Shown here in pieces: positions 27,346-38,900 of a stretch of DNA of 64,000 nucleotides. The position numbers were made by a program, and so were the translations under genes. The stretch's first letter is position 1. Each line of letters begins with the position of its first letter. The notes under the pieces were generated by a model. It did no database searches, was not told where the DNA came from, and was given only the letters and a program-made list of their open reading frames with translations. The stretch comes from Aptenodytes patagonicus (taxonomy: Eukaryota > Chordata > Aves > Sphenisciformes > Spheniscidae), in contig NC_134951.1 in assembly GCF_965638725.1 (NCBI RefSeq), positions 23,815,746 to 23,879,745 of the forward strand, read 5' to 3'.

Positions 27346-27930
27346 TCTTATAGAATCACAGCAACTACAAAAGACCTTAAGTTCCTCTATTCCACCATCC
27401 TACACCAAAGCAGGATCACCTGTACCTGGATTATTCCCGGTAGACATCTCTCTATTCTTAAAGTTCTTCAAAGACAGAGATGCCATGACCTTCCCCAGGC
27501 AGCTTTTCCATCCCTTTACTATTCTTACTGTTAGAAAACTTTCATGGTGTCTAACCTGAATTTTCTGATGTAATTTAAGCCCTTACATCTCATTGCATAC
27601 ATATATCACAGACATAGAAAACAAATTATTTCCTTGATCTTTGTTGAAGCCCTTTACTTATTTGAAATTTGACACTCCTTTCCTTGTCTTTTTCCCCTGA
27701 TAATCCTCTCTTCTTTCATCTAAGCAACCCTTGTTTCTTCCGTCTTTCCTTGTAGGTCATGTTTTCCAGACCTCTGGTCCTTTTTTTCAATCTCCTCCTG
27801 AATTTCTCCTTTTCTTCTTCCACAAACTGGAAGCCTCTGCTTCTGCAGAAACCTCACTAATGTGGCGTAAAGACTAAGGATTACTTCATATGTCTTGCAA
27901 GCTGCACTTCTCTTCATCTGGGCATATTCA
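27346..27930 (-). repeat. Ancient CR1 3' half relic
   Basis: Old CR1 in reverse orientation, well recognisable although diverged. From the 3' end, reading along plus, it shows TAGAATCACAGCAACTACAAAAGACC, then GACAGAGATGCCATGACC (the 'ggattccacaacc' block), CAGCTTTTCCATCCC, TTAGAAAACTTTCATGGTGTCTAACC and GTAGGTCATGTTTTCCAGACC. It ends with GATTACTTCATATGTCTTGC near 27881. All blocks are in the order of the CR1 C-terminal region. Indels break every frame. It differs from the younger CR1 at 28327-28988, which lies 400 bp away in the same orientation. Confidence 0.75.
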
Positions 27931-28326
27931 TCTAAATGAGGTGTATTAAGTATGTAGGTGTCATCTGTGTGTGCACGCAAGTAGCAGAATAACAAGTCAC
28001 TTCCATTGGTTTTCTTTCATTAGCTCTTTCTTAGCCTCAGGTTTGTCTAGCATTCCAGCATTTGAATTATGAAAGAAAAACACAGAGTGAAGCCCTGGAC
28101 AAATTCCAGTGAAGATGAGACAAACTGTAGCACTCAACATTAAGACAATTGTCAGAGGCTATTCTAAAGCCAATACTGAGGAGACACAGAGAGGTCTGAG
28201 TTACAAAGACACATCCATAACTGGAATTTTTGGTTTAAAAACATATGAAACTTGAGTTTTAAAGGTGCCTGTTCTCTTCTGGCTATGTGAGAACTACATG
28301 CAGGCAGTTCTGCTGGGAAGGTACTA
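27931..28326. other. Intergenic spacer between two CR1 copies
   Basis: About 400 bp with no recognised feature. It separates an ancient and a younger CR1, both on the minus strand. Confidence 0.5.
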
Positions 28327-28988
28327 AATCATAGAATCACAGAATCACAGAACGGTTTGGGTTGGAAGGGACCTTTAAAAATCATCTAGTCCAACCACCC
28401 TGCCATGGGCAGGGATGTCTTTCACTAGATCAGGTTGCTCAAAGCCCCGTCCAACCTGACCTTGAACACTTCCAGAGATGGGGCTCCAACCTGACCTTGA
28501 ACACTTCCAGAGATGGGGCTCCAACCTGACCTTGAACACTTCCAGAGATGGGGCTCCAACCTGACCTTGAACACTTCCAGAGGTGGGGCATCCACAACTT
28601 CTCTGGGCAACCTGTTCCAGTGTCTCAACACCCTTATTGTAAAAAATCACTTCCTTATGTACAATCTAAATCTACCCTCTTTCAGTTTAAAACTGTTGAC
28701 CCTTGCGCTATCGCTAAAGCCCCCTTTATATATTGAAAAGCAACAGTAAGGTCTCCCCAGAGCCTTCTCTTCTCCAGGCTGAACAACCCCAACTCTCTCA
28801 GCCTTTCTTCATGTGAGAGGTGTTCCAGCCCTCTGACCGTTTTCGTGGCCCTCCTCTGGATCTGCTCCAACAGGTCCATGTCTTTCCCGTGCTGAGGACT
28901 CCAGAGCTGGACACAGTACTCCAGGTGGGGTCTCACCAGAGCGGAGTAGAGGGGCAGAATCACCTCCCTCGATCTTGCTGGCCACAAT
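28327..28988 (-). mobile_element. CR1 LINE copy 4, 3' fragment (different subfamily)
   Basis: The 3' end starts at 28327 with AATCATAGAATCACAGAATC (tail repeats in reverse), followed by the CR1 signature GGTTTGGGTTGGAAGGGACC. On the minus strand it encodes the C-terminal part of ORF2. A frame at 28682-28987 reads [19 protein letters not shown]...[11 protein letters not shown]...[10 protein letters not shown]...[14 protein letters not shown]. The element stops at about 28988, so only the last 660 bp or so remain. The 3' UTR differs from copies 1-3, so this is another CR1 subfamily. An internal 35-bp segment is tandemly repeated (separate entry). Confidence 0.93.
28451..28590. repeat. 35-bp tandem repeat, 4 units, inside CR1
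   Basis: Four consecutive 35-bp units at 28451-28485, 28486-28520, 28521-28555 and 28556-28590. Each begins CCAACCTGACCTTGAACACT. The first three are identical; the fourth differs at two positions (AGAGGTGGGGCA against AGAGATGGGGCT). CR1 elements normally carry this segment once, so this is a post-insertion expansion, or one present in the source copy. 35 is not a multiple of 3, so the CR1 frame shifts at every unit. Confidence 0.95.
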
Positions 28989-29525
28989 CACTACAGCTCC
29001 AAATGAAATTTAGAGGACTCCACACCTGGCTTAGGCCCTTTATTCCAGTTCATAAGAAAAGGAGTTACCTGAACACATCACTCCCATGTGACTAGAAGAA
29101 CAAGCCCTTAGGATCTGGTAGACCAAAAGAACTATTGTTAATGGGACTAAATAACCAATGGTAATGACAGAAATTTTGGCAGCAGTTGAACACAATTTGC
29201 AAAATGAATGTTACAAAAAGACATGTCCTCTATTATTTTTGCCAACTTTTTAATTAAAAAGGTGAGTCAGACTTCATGTAAATGGGCTTCCTAATTTTAC
29301 TGACTCGCTGGATTTAGTGAGCAGGAAAAGAAACCCGTTATCTGGAAAGTTCACAGACTTTCACACTTTTGTCTAAGGCCCATGGGCTAGACCTGTTGAA
29401 GGATACTAGAACCTAAACATTTGATACCAGGTTCTGGAAATGGGAACCCACATTTTAAATTTATAATCTCTATGCAGAGCGCTAAATGTTTATAAAAGGT
29501 ATTTAAAATTAAATGCCATTGCCTT
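28989..29525. other. Intergenic spacer between CR1 copies 4 and 2
   Basis: About 540 bp of A+T-rich sequence with no recognised feature. Confidence 0.5.
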
Positions 29526-31043
29526 CTGGAAGACAGGGACGGCGAGCAGGATGAACCCCCCATAATCCAAGAGGAAGCAGTCAATGACCTGCTACGCCAC
29601 CTGGATGCTCACAAGTCTATGGGGCCGGATGGGATCCACCCGAGAGTGCTGAGGGAGCTGGCGGAGGAGCTCGCCAAGCCACTCTCCATCATTTATAAGC
29701 AGTCCTGGTTAACGGGGGAGGTCCCGGATGACTGGAGGCTTGCCAATGTGACGCCCATCTACAAGAAGGGCCAGAAGGAGGATCCGGGGAACTACAGGCC
29801 TGTCAGCCTGACCTCGGTGCCGGGGAAGATTATGGAGCGGCTCATCTTGAGGGCGCTCACAAGGCATGAGCGGGACAACCAGGGGATCAGGCCCAGCCAG
29901 CACGGGTTCATGAGAGGCAGGTCCTGCTTGACCAACCTGATCTCCTTCTATGACCAGGTGACCCGCCTAGTGGATGAGGGAAAGGCTGTGGACGTGGTCT
30001 ACCTGGACTTCAGTAAGGCCTTTGACACTGTCTCCCACAGCATTCTCCTCGAGAAGCTGGCGGCTCACGGCTTAGACAGGTGGACTCTGCGCTGGGTCAA
30101 AAACTGGCTGGACGGACGGGCCCAGAGAGTTGTGGTGAATGGAGTTACATCCAGTTGGCGGCCGGTCACGAGCGGTGTTCCCCAGGGCTCAGTACTGGGG
30201 CCGGTCTTGTTCAATATCTTTATCAATGATCTGGATGAGGGGATTGAGTGCACCCTCAGTAAGTTTGCAGACGACACCAAGTTGGGTGGGAGTGTTGATC
30301 TGCTCGAGGGTAGGAAGGCTCTGCAGAGGGACCTGGACAGGCTGGATGGATGGGCCCAGGCCAACTGTATGAGGTTCAACAAGGACAAGTGCCGGGTCCT
30401 GCACTTCGGCCACAACAACCCCATGCAGCGCTACAGGCTTGGGGAAGAGTGGCTGGAAAGCTGCCTGGCGGAAAAGGACCTGGGGGTGTTGGTTGACAGC
30501 CGGCTGAACATGAGCCGGCAGTGTGCCCAGGCGGCCAAGAAGGCCAATAGCATCCTGGCCTGTATCAGAAATAGTGTGGCCAGCAGGAGGAGGGAAGTGA
30601 TCGTGCCCCTCTACTCGGCACTGGTGAGGCCGCACCTCGAATGCTGTGTTCAGTTTTGGGCCCCTCACTACAAGAAGGACGTTGAGGTGCTGGAGCGTGT
30701 CCAGAGAAGGGCAACGAGGCTGGTGAGGGGTCTGGAGAACAAGTCTTATGAGGCGCGGCTGAGGGAGCTGGGGTTGTTTAGCCTGGAGAAAAGGAGGCTG
30801 AGGGGAGACCTCATGGCTCTCTACAACTACCTGAAAGGAGGTTGTAGCGAGGTGGGTGTTGGTCTCTTCTCCCAAGTAACAAGCGATAGGACGAGAGGAA
30901 ATGGCCTCAAGTTGCGCCAGGGGAAGTTTAGATTGGATGTAAAGAAAAATTTCTTTACTGAAAGAGTGGTTAAACATTGGAACCCAGACTGCCCAGGGAA
31001 GTGGTGGAGTCCCCATCCCTGGAGGTATTTTAAAGACATGTAG
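29526..31043 (+). pseudogene. CR1 reverse transcriptase fragment (copy 2), uninterrupted
   Basis: Open without a stop from the truncation point to 31043; the first internal ATG is at 29619, giving 474 codons. From that ATG the frame reads [18 protein letters not shown], then block [11 protein letters not shown] at 127-136, GVPQGS at 186-191 and the catalytic FADD at 216-219. The connection/thumb region follows, with [12 protein letters not shown]. The C-terminus is frameshifted after KHWN by the same 2-nt excess as in copy 1 and ends [13 protein letters not shown] catalytic residues are complete, but the protein lacks the N-terminal endonuclease, so it is an unlikely active element. Any expression would need a host promoter. 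Confidence 0.92.
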
Positions 31044-31152
31044 ATGCGGCACTTAGGGACATGGTTTAGTGGGCATGGTGGTGTTGGGTTGACGGTTGGA
31101 CTCGATGGTCTTTAAGGTCTTTTCCAACCTTATTGATTCTATGATTCTATGA
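29526..31152 (+). mobile_element. CR1 LINE copy 2, 5'-truncated
   Basis: Same subfamily group as copies 1 and 3. It starts at about 29526 (CTGGAAGACAGGGACGGCGA) within ORF2, downstream of the endonuclease, and ends in ATTCTATG repeats at about 31135-31152. The 3' UTR carries the same GTTGGGTTGACGGTTGGACTC block as copy 1. It is long enough to hold the whole RT domain. No target-site duplication is obvious, which is normal for CR1. Confidence 0.96.
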
Positions 31153-31604
31153 TAACTCATCAGTAGGACTCCATCGGGGTAGATCTTTACGGAAGTCTCC
31201 CTTTTTCTGGAGTTGGATCCTTGACTGGGGACCACAGGCACGTAGTACCAGGGATCCACAGCTCAGTACCATCTCCTAAGCCAAACATAATTATTTTTCA
31301 AATACTAAGCAGGAGTCACTCTTTTCTTTCAAAACAAGGCCAAAGTAGGAAGGGTCCAGAAAGCAGGAAACCTGAATTCAGTTCCTTCCTGGTGGAGTGC
31401 TGTAGGAAGGAGGCTGCACTTCCTACTATTCTCTGTTGAAGTTGTGCCATTATTCAGCAAAAAGGGCACTGACGAAAACACAGAATAAAAAAACAAGACA
31501 GCAGGAACATAGCTCATGCATATTTATATACATGAGTAGGCGGAAACATAAGCAGGAAGATATACAATGCATACGATATGTAATGTAGTATTTCTAGTCA
31601 GGTA
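31153..31604. other. Intergenic, nothing recognised
   Basis: About 450 bp between the CR1 copy 2 tail and the tRNA-like palindromic element. No feature seen. Confidence 0.5.
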
Positions 31605-31778
31605 TACAGCCTAGTGATTAAAGTACTTGGATCTAAAAGCCTCCTCGGAGCCCAACTCCCAAGAGAGCAAGCAGAGTTCACCCATTCCTACGTGTAGTGG
31701 AGAACCAGTGCTAGCAGGAAGGACTTAAACCCAGGACTCACACTCCCTTATGCCAAGTGCCTTAATCACTGACTAAAG
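31605..31778 (-). repeat. tRNA-like palindromic ancient repeat
   Basis: Imperfect inverted repeats bound the element: CCTAGTGATTAAAGTACTTGG (31610-31630) and CCAAGTGCCTTAATCACTGAC (31753-31773) pair at 16 of 21 positions. On the minus strand the right end reads like a tRNA-derived head, AGTGATTAAGGCACTTGG (box A region), and GGTTTAAGTCC lies about 25 nt further on, resembling the B box GGTTCGANTCC at most positions. Elements of this style (arms 'agtggttagggcactcgcctggga ... gggttcaagtccctg' facing each other) are recalled from turtle and crocodile genomes. It could be a folded-back SINE or a MITE. No tRNA gene is claimed. Confidence 0.6.
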
Positions 31779-32761
31779 AACATGTTCATGATTATGTGGC
31801 TAAGAAAGCCATTTCCAATTCTGGGGAGGAAGCTACTCTCTACGGAGAAAAATTTTAAAAATATGTATTTTTAGCTAGTTTCACCCAGAAGCATTAATTT
31901 AATGTAGATCGAGCCTATGTGTCTCAACACAAACCGTCCCAACAGTTAATTCAAGAGATTTCCATGTCATATTGACTCTTCATCAAAGGTGGAGGACATG
32001 TCTTTTTCTATGCTGGAATCAAGAGAGACTTATCACGATATATATAGCTACATGGTATCTTTCTACTCTTCTGTGGACCTTGCAGCTAATTATCATCCAC
32101 AAATGTTACTCCATCCCTCAAGTTATTTGTGAAAACATTCAAAATACCAAACCTAAGACTTTGATTTAGACTTAAAGCTAAGCATTGGGGAAAGTCCTAT
32201 ATTCCGCTATGCAGGAAAAAGGAACTGCTGTTTTTCTCACAGAGCACTGAGTGAAGGTGGCTTTGAAAGAAACCATTGCAGGCCCTTCACAGAAAGACCT
32301 CAATCACTGATGAACTAATGTGTTTTTTTCCCTGGGATATTGAAGTTTGATGATCATTTAATGATATTGTATCTGTCTCTCAGTGTGAAAATATCAGTAC
32401 TGGATATACTTTTTTTAGAACAATGAGAAGATAGTCAGTTTCTCTTAAACTATTATATTCATAACTGGAATGCAAAATATGTTCTGATATACATCTGTCT
32501 GCCCCTGCATATTTTCAAGAAAAACTTACGTCAGGTAAAAATAACAGCATATCCATTACAATGTTATTTTCCATTTTAATTGTGATTTTCTGTTATAAAA
32601 ATATTATATTTTTTTAAATTTTGTTTGAAAAATAAATTATAAGCCAATGTGCAATCACCAGAAATATCAGTTACAACTGGCTAAAACACTGAAACTGTGA
32701 GAGAAAAGTACAGGTTAGAGGAATAAAAACTGGTTACAGGAAAGGATATTAACTGTTAAGG
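31779..32761. other. Intergenic, nothing recognised
   Basis: A+T-rich DNA with no recognised exon or repeat. Confidence 0.45.
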
Positions 32762-32960
32762 AACTGGATTGAGACTCAAGAATTAAGAATTTTGAACTTG
32801 TTTCTGTTACTATCTTGATGTACCTTTCAGCAAGTCACTTTATCTTTTCTAGTCACATTTCATTGGTAAAAAGGGAATAATAGTATTTCCTTACTTTATA
32901 AGAGTATTAATGAGGATATGCCTATTGGTGAAGAAGGCTATTATGGTACTGAGTGATGTG
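32762..32960 (+). repeat. MIR/core-SINE-like relic
   Basis: Old SINE-like sequence. A head 'GGATTGAGACTCAAGAATTAAG' is followed by CAGCAAGTCACTTTATC (32828-32844), the TTGGTAAAAAGGGAATAATAG block and TAAGAGTATTAATGAGGATA. These match the run of MIR/core-SINEs: '...gggcaagtcacttaacctct...', '...gtaaaatgggaataatag...', '...gaggattaaatgag...'. It is strongly diverged but the order is complete. Exact family unresolved. Confidence 0.6.
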
Positions 32961-35900
32961 CAAAATTCTTCAAGTAATTAAAAGAGAATTTGCATTTATT
33001 TTCTTCCCTTCAACTAATGTTTAATAGCTCAGTTGTCAGCAACAGAATATTTGTCAACAAGCGAGATAACAACCTAGCAACCAGAGACTTAGAGAAACAG
33101 TTTAAATTCCACATTCTGTCTCTGCGTTTACATACTCAATACCGTATAGTAGCTCAGCCAAGAAAAGGTGACTGATATGAACAAAGGAAAAGTTGTTTTA
33201 GTGAAGTTCTTTTCTGCTTCTGAGGAAAGTATTACCTTTTTCTGAACACTGAATTTGCAGGAAGCGCAGACCTGGCAAGGAATTTATTTTCCTGAGTTAA
33301 CTCGACAACTGGCAGGCAGTTAAGGTATGTTTCGCTACCTGCAGTGCCTGTGCTGCTGCATGTGAGTCAAGTGTAACCGAGCTCTATTTGTCAAAGGCTG
33401 TAATAAAACAAGTTGCAGCGCACAAAGGAGACTTATAAAGCCACCAACAAGAAGCTGAAAAATGTAACCCCATAACTCCATTGCTAAGGGATACCCCTCA
33501 GCTGGAACTCAGTGACACCCTTTGGGAAGACAAAGTACAGAAAAGTGAAGGTAAAGATGAAAGACCGTGGGAAGATGCCTTTATCCTTCGCTAGGTCTAA
33601 ACTACTCTGTAATGAATGCAGTTCTTAACATCCACCAGAGCATCCAAAAGATGCTGAAACTAATTATTTCCTTATTTCGCAGCCTTCAGTAAACAAGATA
33701 CCATGTAGCTGTATCAATTGTAAGAACGTGCCTTTTATTCCAGAAATGCCCTCTTCCCCTCCCCTCTGCCCTAACCTGACTGCCAGCATTCGTAGAAGGT
33801 TCTGTATTGAATATTACCTGCTTCTGTCTCTTTTTTTTTTTTTTAACTTTTGGAAAAAGGTAGAAGGTATTGACCAGAACTGGGGTTTTGCAGTTCCTGA
33901 ATTTTTATACAGGCACATTCAGATGGGATCCTTCACTTGGACTTACGATTGCAGAAATTAAATGGGTGATGTTTAATGGCTTAACGGGTAATGGTGAAAA
34001 GTTTGGTTGATAACCTGCTTCACAACTATATAAAATCTCCATGTGGTGTGAATTTACCTCTCATTTTCATCTATCACTGTCATATAAAAAAAACAAAACA
34101 AAACAGCAAAATATGAAAATTGTCACTAATAATGGAGGACTTGCACTATCCTGTGTTCAGATGTCTCAGAACTAGGTAAAAAAAATGCAGGTCTCAACCC
34201 CCTCACAGATATGCTAAGAGAAGCAAAAATTTTTGTTAATTTGAAATTTCATTTAAAAGTCAAGAGAAAAACCCAGAGTTTATACAAGGAAATGAATCAA
34301 GACTATGACAGTAGACATTGTAAAATTTAAGATTGGTAATTCATATATTCCATAGTCAATGTTATTTCTGTTGTCCTATATTTTTCTACACTTTCCTCTA
34401 AGGTACAAGCTGACAGATTTTCACTGTGACTTCTGTAAATCAAACTCACCAGAGACTTGGCTCCTGAACCATCTCTTATTCTAAGAAATACTGCTTGGTT
34501 TTTGCTTTCCTCATCTTTATTCGTAATAGTAGGAAGCCTTTAGCAAGCAGGTGGGTCTTGCAGTCTGCTCCAAAGGAAATCTCACCATGGTTGTGTCTAA
34601 TCTCTTTTGGCTTCTCTGTTTGAATCGAATCACAAGGAGATTTAGAAAAATGCTCTGAAAATACTCTACTACATGCTGACAGTTACAGTAAGCAATAGTT
34701 CAGCAGTGCAAATAGCACGAAAAAACCATGCCCCCATGTTTTTGTGACATATCTGAGGCTGAGAGAGCAAGGAAGGGAGTAAAGCTTCTTTTAAGGGAGA
34801 TTTAGGATTTTTCCTTAATGGAACAGCTTGGGTGCACCAAGATGAAACCATAGATTGAGCATCAGAGCAATCCAGAGTGTATGATAAAAATCCTGCAAAA
34901 ATCAAGCTACTTTAGTGCTGGGACTCTCATGGGAAAGAGTGCTAGCCATAGCAAATGTTGCCTAGAGTAACAAGAACAAAGTGACTATCTGTTTCCACAT
35001 CGTGTGGATAACATTATTGACCTCTCTTGTATGCCTGCTTTAGTACAATGTTTAATTACATACCACATACAGTTCTTCCCAAGCTGTGCTGAGGATCAAA
35101 TCAAGGCAGAATACTGAAGGAGGGTCTTATCTGTAGCAGTCTCATTTCCCGAGGGAATAAGAAGGTCTCTAGTGAATGAGGCAAGGTACTTCTGGAACAA
35201 AAAAACTGATCTCAAGCCTAAGGCAACTGAATCTTTTGCTCACCCATTTTGCTTCCAGCCTTCCAGCAATTGCTTCCTGTCTTTGTTTCTTCCACAGAGT
35301 TCCTGTGTGATGCCAGGCTCCCTCTTAGCTAAGTATTTTATAGACATCACTATGTTCTTGTTTTCTGTCTTTCTTAAGAGCTGGAGGCTTGACAAAAGTG
35401 CTAAATGCCCCTTTGTCCCATCCCAAGCCAACCAATTTGGAAGACCTGCCTCAAAGGCATGAGAACTTTATACCTGAACAGAAAAAAAAGGCTGTCAGTA
35501 TGTTTTACCTTGAGAAGACAACTGTATTTGTCTTTTACTTTATTCTTAGTAAAAAAATTCTTTGTCTTCACTGAAAATTTCCAAACAAACAAAAATTAGG
35601 AGGAGGCTGACACCTGCCGCTTATGCTATGGCTGTATTAGTAAATAAAATACTCCGGAGATGGTTCTGTAGCACCGCGTAGCCAAGTATCACAATATGGC
35701 TTGCAGGCATACCGCTACATTTTCTTACGTCCCAAAACAGAATGGCCACAGCCTGACCGTCTCCCTGGCTTGCGCTGGCCAAACTATGCCCAGGCATCAG
35801 CTGGGAGGCTGCTGGTCTGCATGGGACAAAATTTTGCCGGGATGCAGACTAACAATTAGCAGTGAGGCAATCAAGTGCCCTGGCTGTATTTAGCCTCATG

Positions 35901-38900
35901 GTCTCCAAGTTTCAGCTGTGATGGGTGTAAGTACCAACATTATGAACAACTGAGAATAGCATCTGATCATGGAAGTATGATACATCTGTAATAACAGGCA
36001 GAGATGCAAGTACTGATCATCCTGCCCTAAGTTACTTCTTCTTTGGCGGCCTTTTTCAAATGGCAGTTTCATATTCTCTTCATGAAGTTGCCATATGAGT
36101 TTTATAACTTTTAATTGAAGCACTCTGGGATCAAGTAATTCATTATTGCTATTTCATTCAGGTATTAAAAAAAGGAAACATATCTGAATTTGTGTAAGTA
36201 AAATAGTTTGAAGTCTGCCTTCCTATGACAATATCATCTGAAGAGCCGTGTATGATTTACACTGATTCCGCATTTGTAGTTCAATACCAGTATAATTAGA
36301 AGGATTTATTCCATGAAATGACAGTAAAGCTATATTTGTGTTAAGTACTTGATTAAATCTCCTTCTGAAACATTTGGTGTTTAGACATGGTAATAACAGG
36401 ATAGCAGATTTTAACATTGTTTAAGCATTGTAATTTCCCTGTTGCTGTTCTTAATACACAAACTGTACCAACCTACCATAATAAAAATATCACACACCTA
36501 AACAGCAGTTTTCTCTGTGAAGGATGCCTAAACATTTTACAAACTATCCATCATTCTTCACTACAGATATAAAGGCTTTCTGGAATTGCCTCTGGCATTT
36601 GATTAACAGTAACAGCTCGAGTCAGTCTGAGTCATGAAATAATATCATACTACTCAAAATGGGCAACAGTTTACATATCCAGGATAAAGTTACCTGAATT
36701 AGACTCCAAAGCAGTCTCTTGAACTAGTATTTCAGCACTTTCAGAAAAGGGCATGGATTATTTCACAAGTAAAATTATTTAGGACCACACTTTTTATCAG
36801 CCATTCCTCTTCACTGGCACAACAGCCATCCTCTCATTTTGAGGGTCTCATTAATTGTTAATTTCTGGGCTACCTTATCACTTCTGGGTTGGACAGTACT
36901 CACACCTAAAACCTGAACAAGTGGCTACTGGAGCTGCACTGTTGTCTGATTCATCTGAATGACAGCAGGATCAGACTTGCACAATCACCAGCACTATCTA
37001 CAAGACTCTGGTTTCTTCTCAATGGGCTGTATGGATGTAAACAATGTGGTCGCTGGGAGTTGTTAATAACAGTCTGAGGTGACTTGCAGCAGCCACAAAA
37101 CAAAGTTACTGAAAAAGATGGCTAATATTACTTTAGAGAAATGTGGGTTTGGTTTTCTTTTATAATTAGAATTAAAACCTTTTAATGACGATTCCTAAAT
37201 GGTATAAAATGCTTGATACTTACATTCCCTTATGCTAACATGTTTATGGACAGATTTCATAATGCATATGGGAAGTGACATTACTAAGAAAGCACAGAAA
37301 AAAGGCAGCTTTAAAGCAGAATACCTATGCTAGATCAAGCCATGCAATGGTGGCCCACAGAAGTTTAAGTACCTTAACCAAGGACAATCAATGAGAACAG
37401 CTAAATGAAGAAGAAAATAGGACATTGTATATATGATAAATGTGAACAGTGATAGCTTCAAAGAGGCTAGTTATGCAGGTGGCTAAATCAAATAATTGAT
37501 TAAGGAAAAACAGTATTATATATCTCTCTGTTGTAAAAGTAGACCTGGGATGCAGCATTTAATTTTAATGAAAAATCTGGGATTACATTTATGATTTTAA
37601 AAAAATCACAATTAATTAAAAGTTATTTTCTGAGGACATCAAGCTAATGAGCTACGGTATTTGTACATAAACAAGCCTGTGCAGATTTTCTTGCTAAGTA
37701 TCTGCATGAGCTCATGTCTGCAAGTCAAGTGAAAACCTACTAACACCACAGAAAAGTCATTTTTGTTTCCAGATGAGAGAACATGGCGGGACATTTGTCT
37801 GAGACATCAGACACCACAACAATTAACAGCGTCATTTCAGAGTTCACTGAATCTGGATGACATCTTACTAGATCTCTTTCATGTTTAATGCTTACTTGTG
37901 AGTGAGGCTGTGTGCAACATATTATATTGTTTCTCTCTTCAAGTTACTTTAGTTCATTTCACACTCAAGTTTGCAAATGTCCTCCATAACCTATACAACT
38001 TCAGGCCTGATTCTTCAAGGCCTTGCACCTTTATAGCAGTAATTCACTTTATGGCTGAGAGAAAATAACAGATGACACCACGGACTTAGCGCCCTTTCTA
38101 TGCTATGCCAGACACTGATACCTCTCCAAGCCCACCTGTGCTCTCTGATCTTGACTTCTGGGGACTATTGATTACTTGGCGATTACCAGAAGGCAAAGGG
38201 CTTCCATCACATCCCATACACATTGGAAATTTGCCTTCTAATCTAGAATTGCCAAGAAGCTTATCATGTTCAGAGGGAGACAGAAGACCAAGTTATTCGG
38301 TAGAATAAGTGACACTATTTTCTGAAACTCAGCAAAAATCATCACCTCAGCCAGGTGAGTTTGATTGCTGAGAGAACCTCCTCCATGACATTTCTGGCCT
38401 GCTTCCTCCTCACACACCACCATTAAGTGGAGTTACTCCTGACTCGCTGCAGCGGTGATCTAGAGAAGCGTGCCTTTTGACTCCAAATTCATGTTTTAGG
38501 TACTGTTAACCAAGGTGATCCAGCTGATCTTAACCGATGAGAGAGGAACTGAAGGAAAAGGAGTTTCACGGGCTGTCCAGCTGAGAATTACTTTATAGCT
38601 GTCCTCAGAAGCAATTAGAGCGTAAGTGAAATTGTTCAGTTTCAAATATACATTGGAAGCAGATGCTCTTCAGCACTTTTTATCCTGCAAGGGGCAACAG
38701 TGGTACAGCTTGAGAGCAGATGTTGCGTTTTGTCCCCTCTGCACAGACCTGCACTCTCAATGGCAAACTCTCTATTATGAACCAGTTGAATCTGTCCATA
38801 GAAAGAGCCCTTTGAGGAACACCAGCAAAACTTCCACAACACAAATGCTCTTTATCTCCTACCTCCTCAGTTTGGAGTTTAACCTCCAGGATTGGTTCTC

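Noticed and set aside
30189-31052. Long antisense open frame (287 codons) across CR1 copy 2, mirrored at 1019-1846 and 55175-55654
   Set aside because: Same shadow appears in all three CR1 copies. It follows from the codon usage of the sense RT frame, and its sequence has no domain.
31605-31778. A functional tRNA gene
   Set aside because: B-box-like word is degenerate, there is no cloverleaf with paired acceptor arms, and the palindromic layout fits a repeat.
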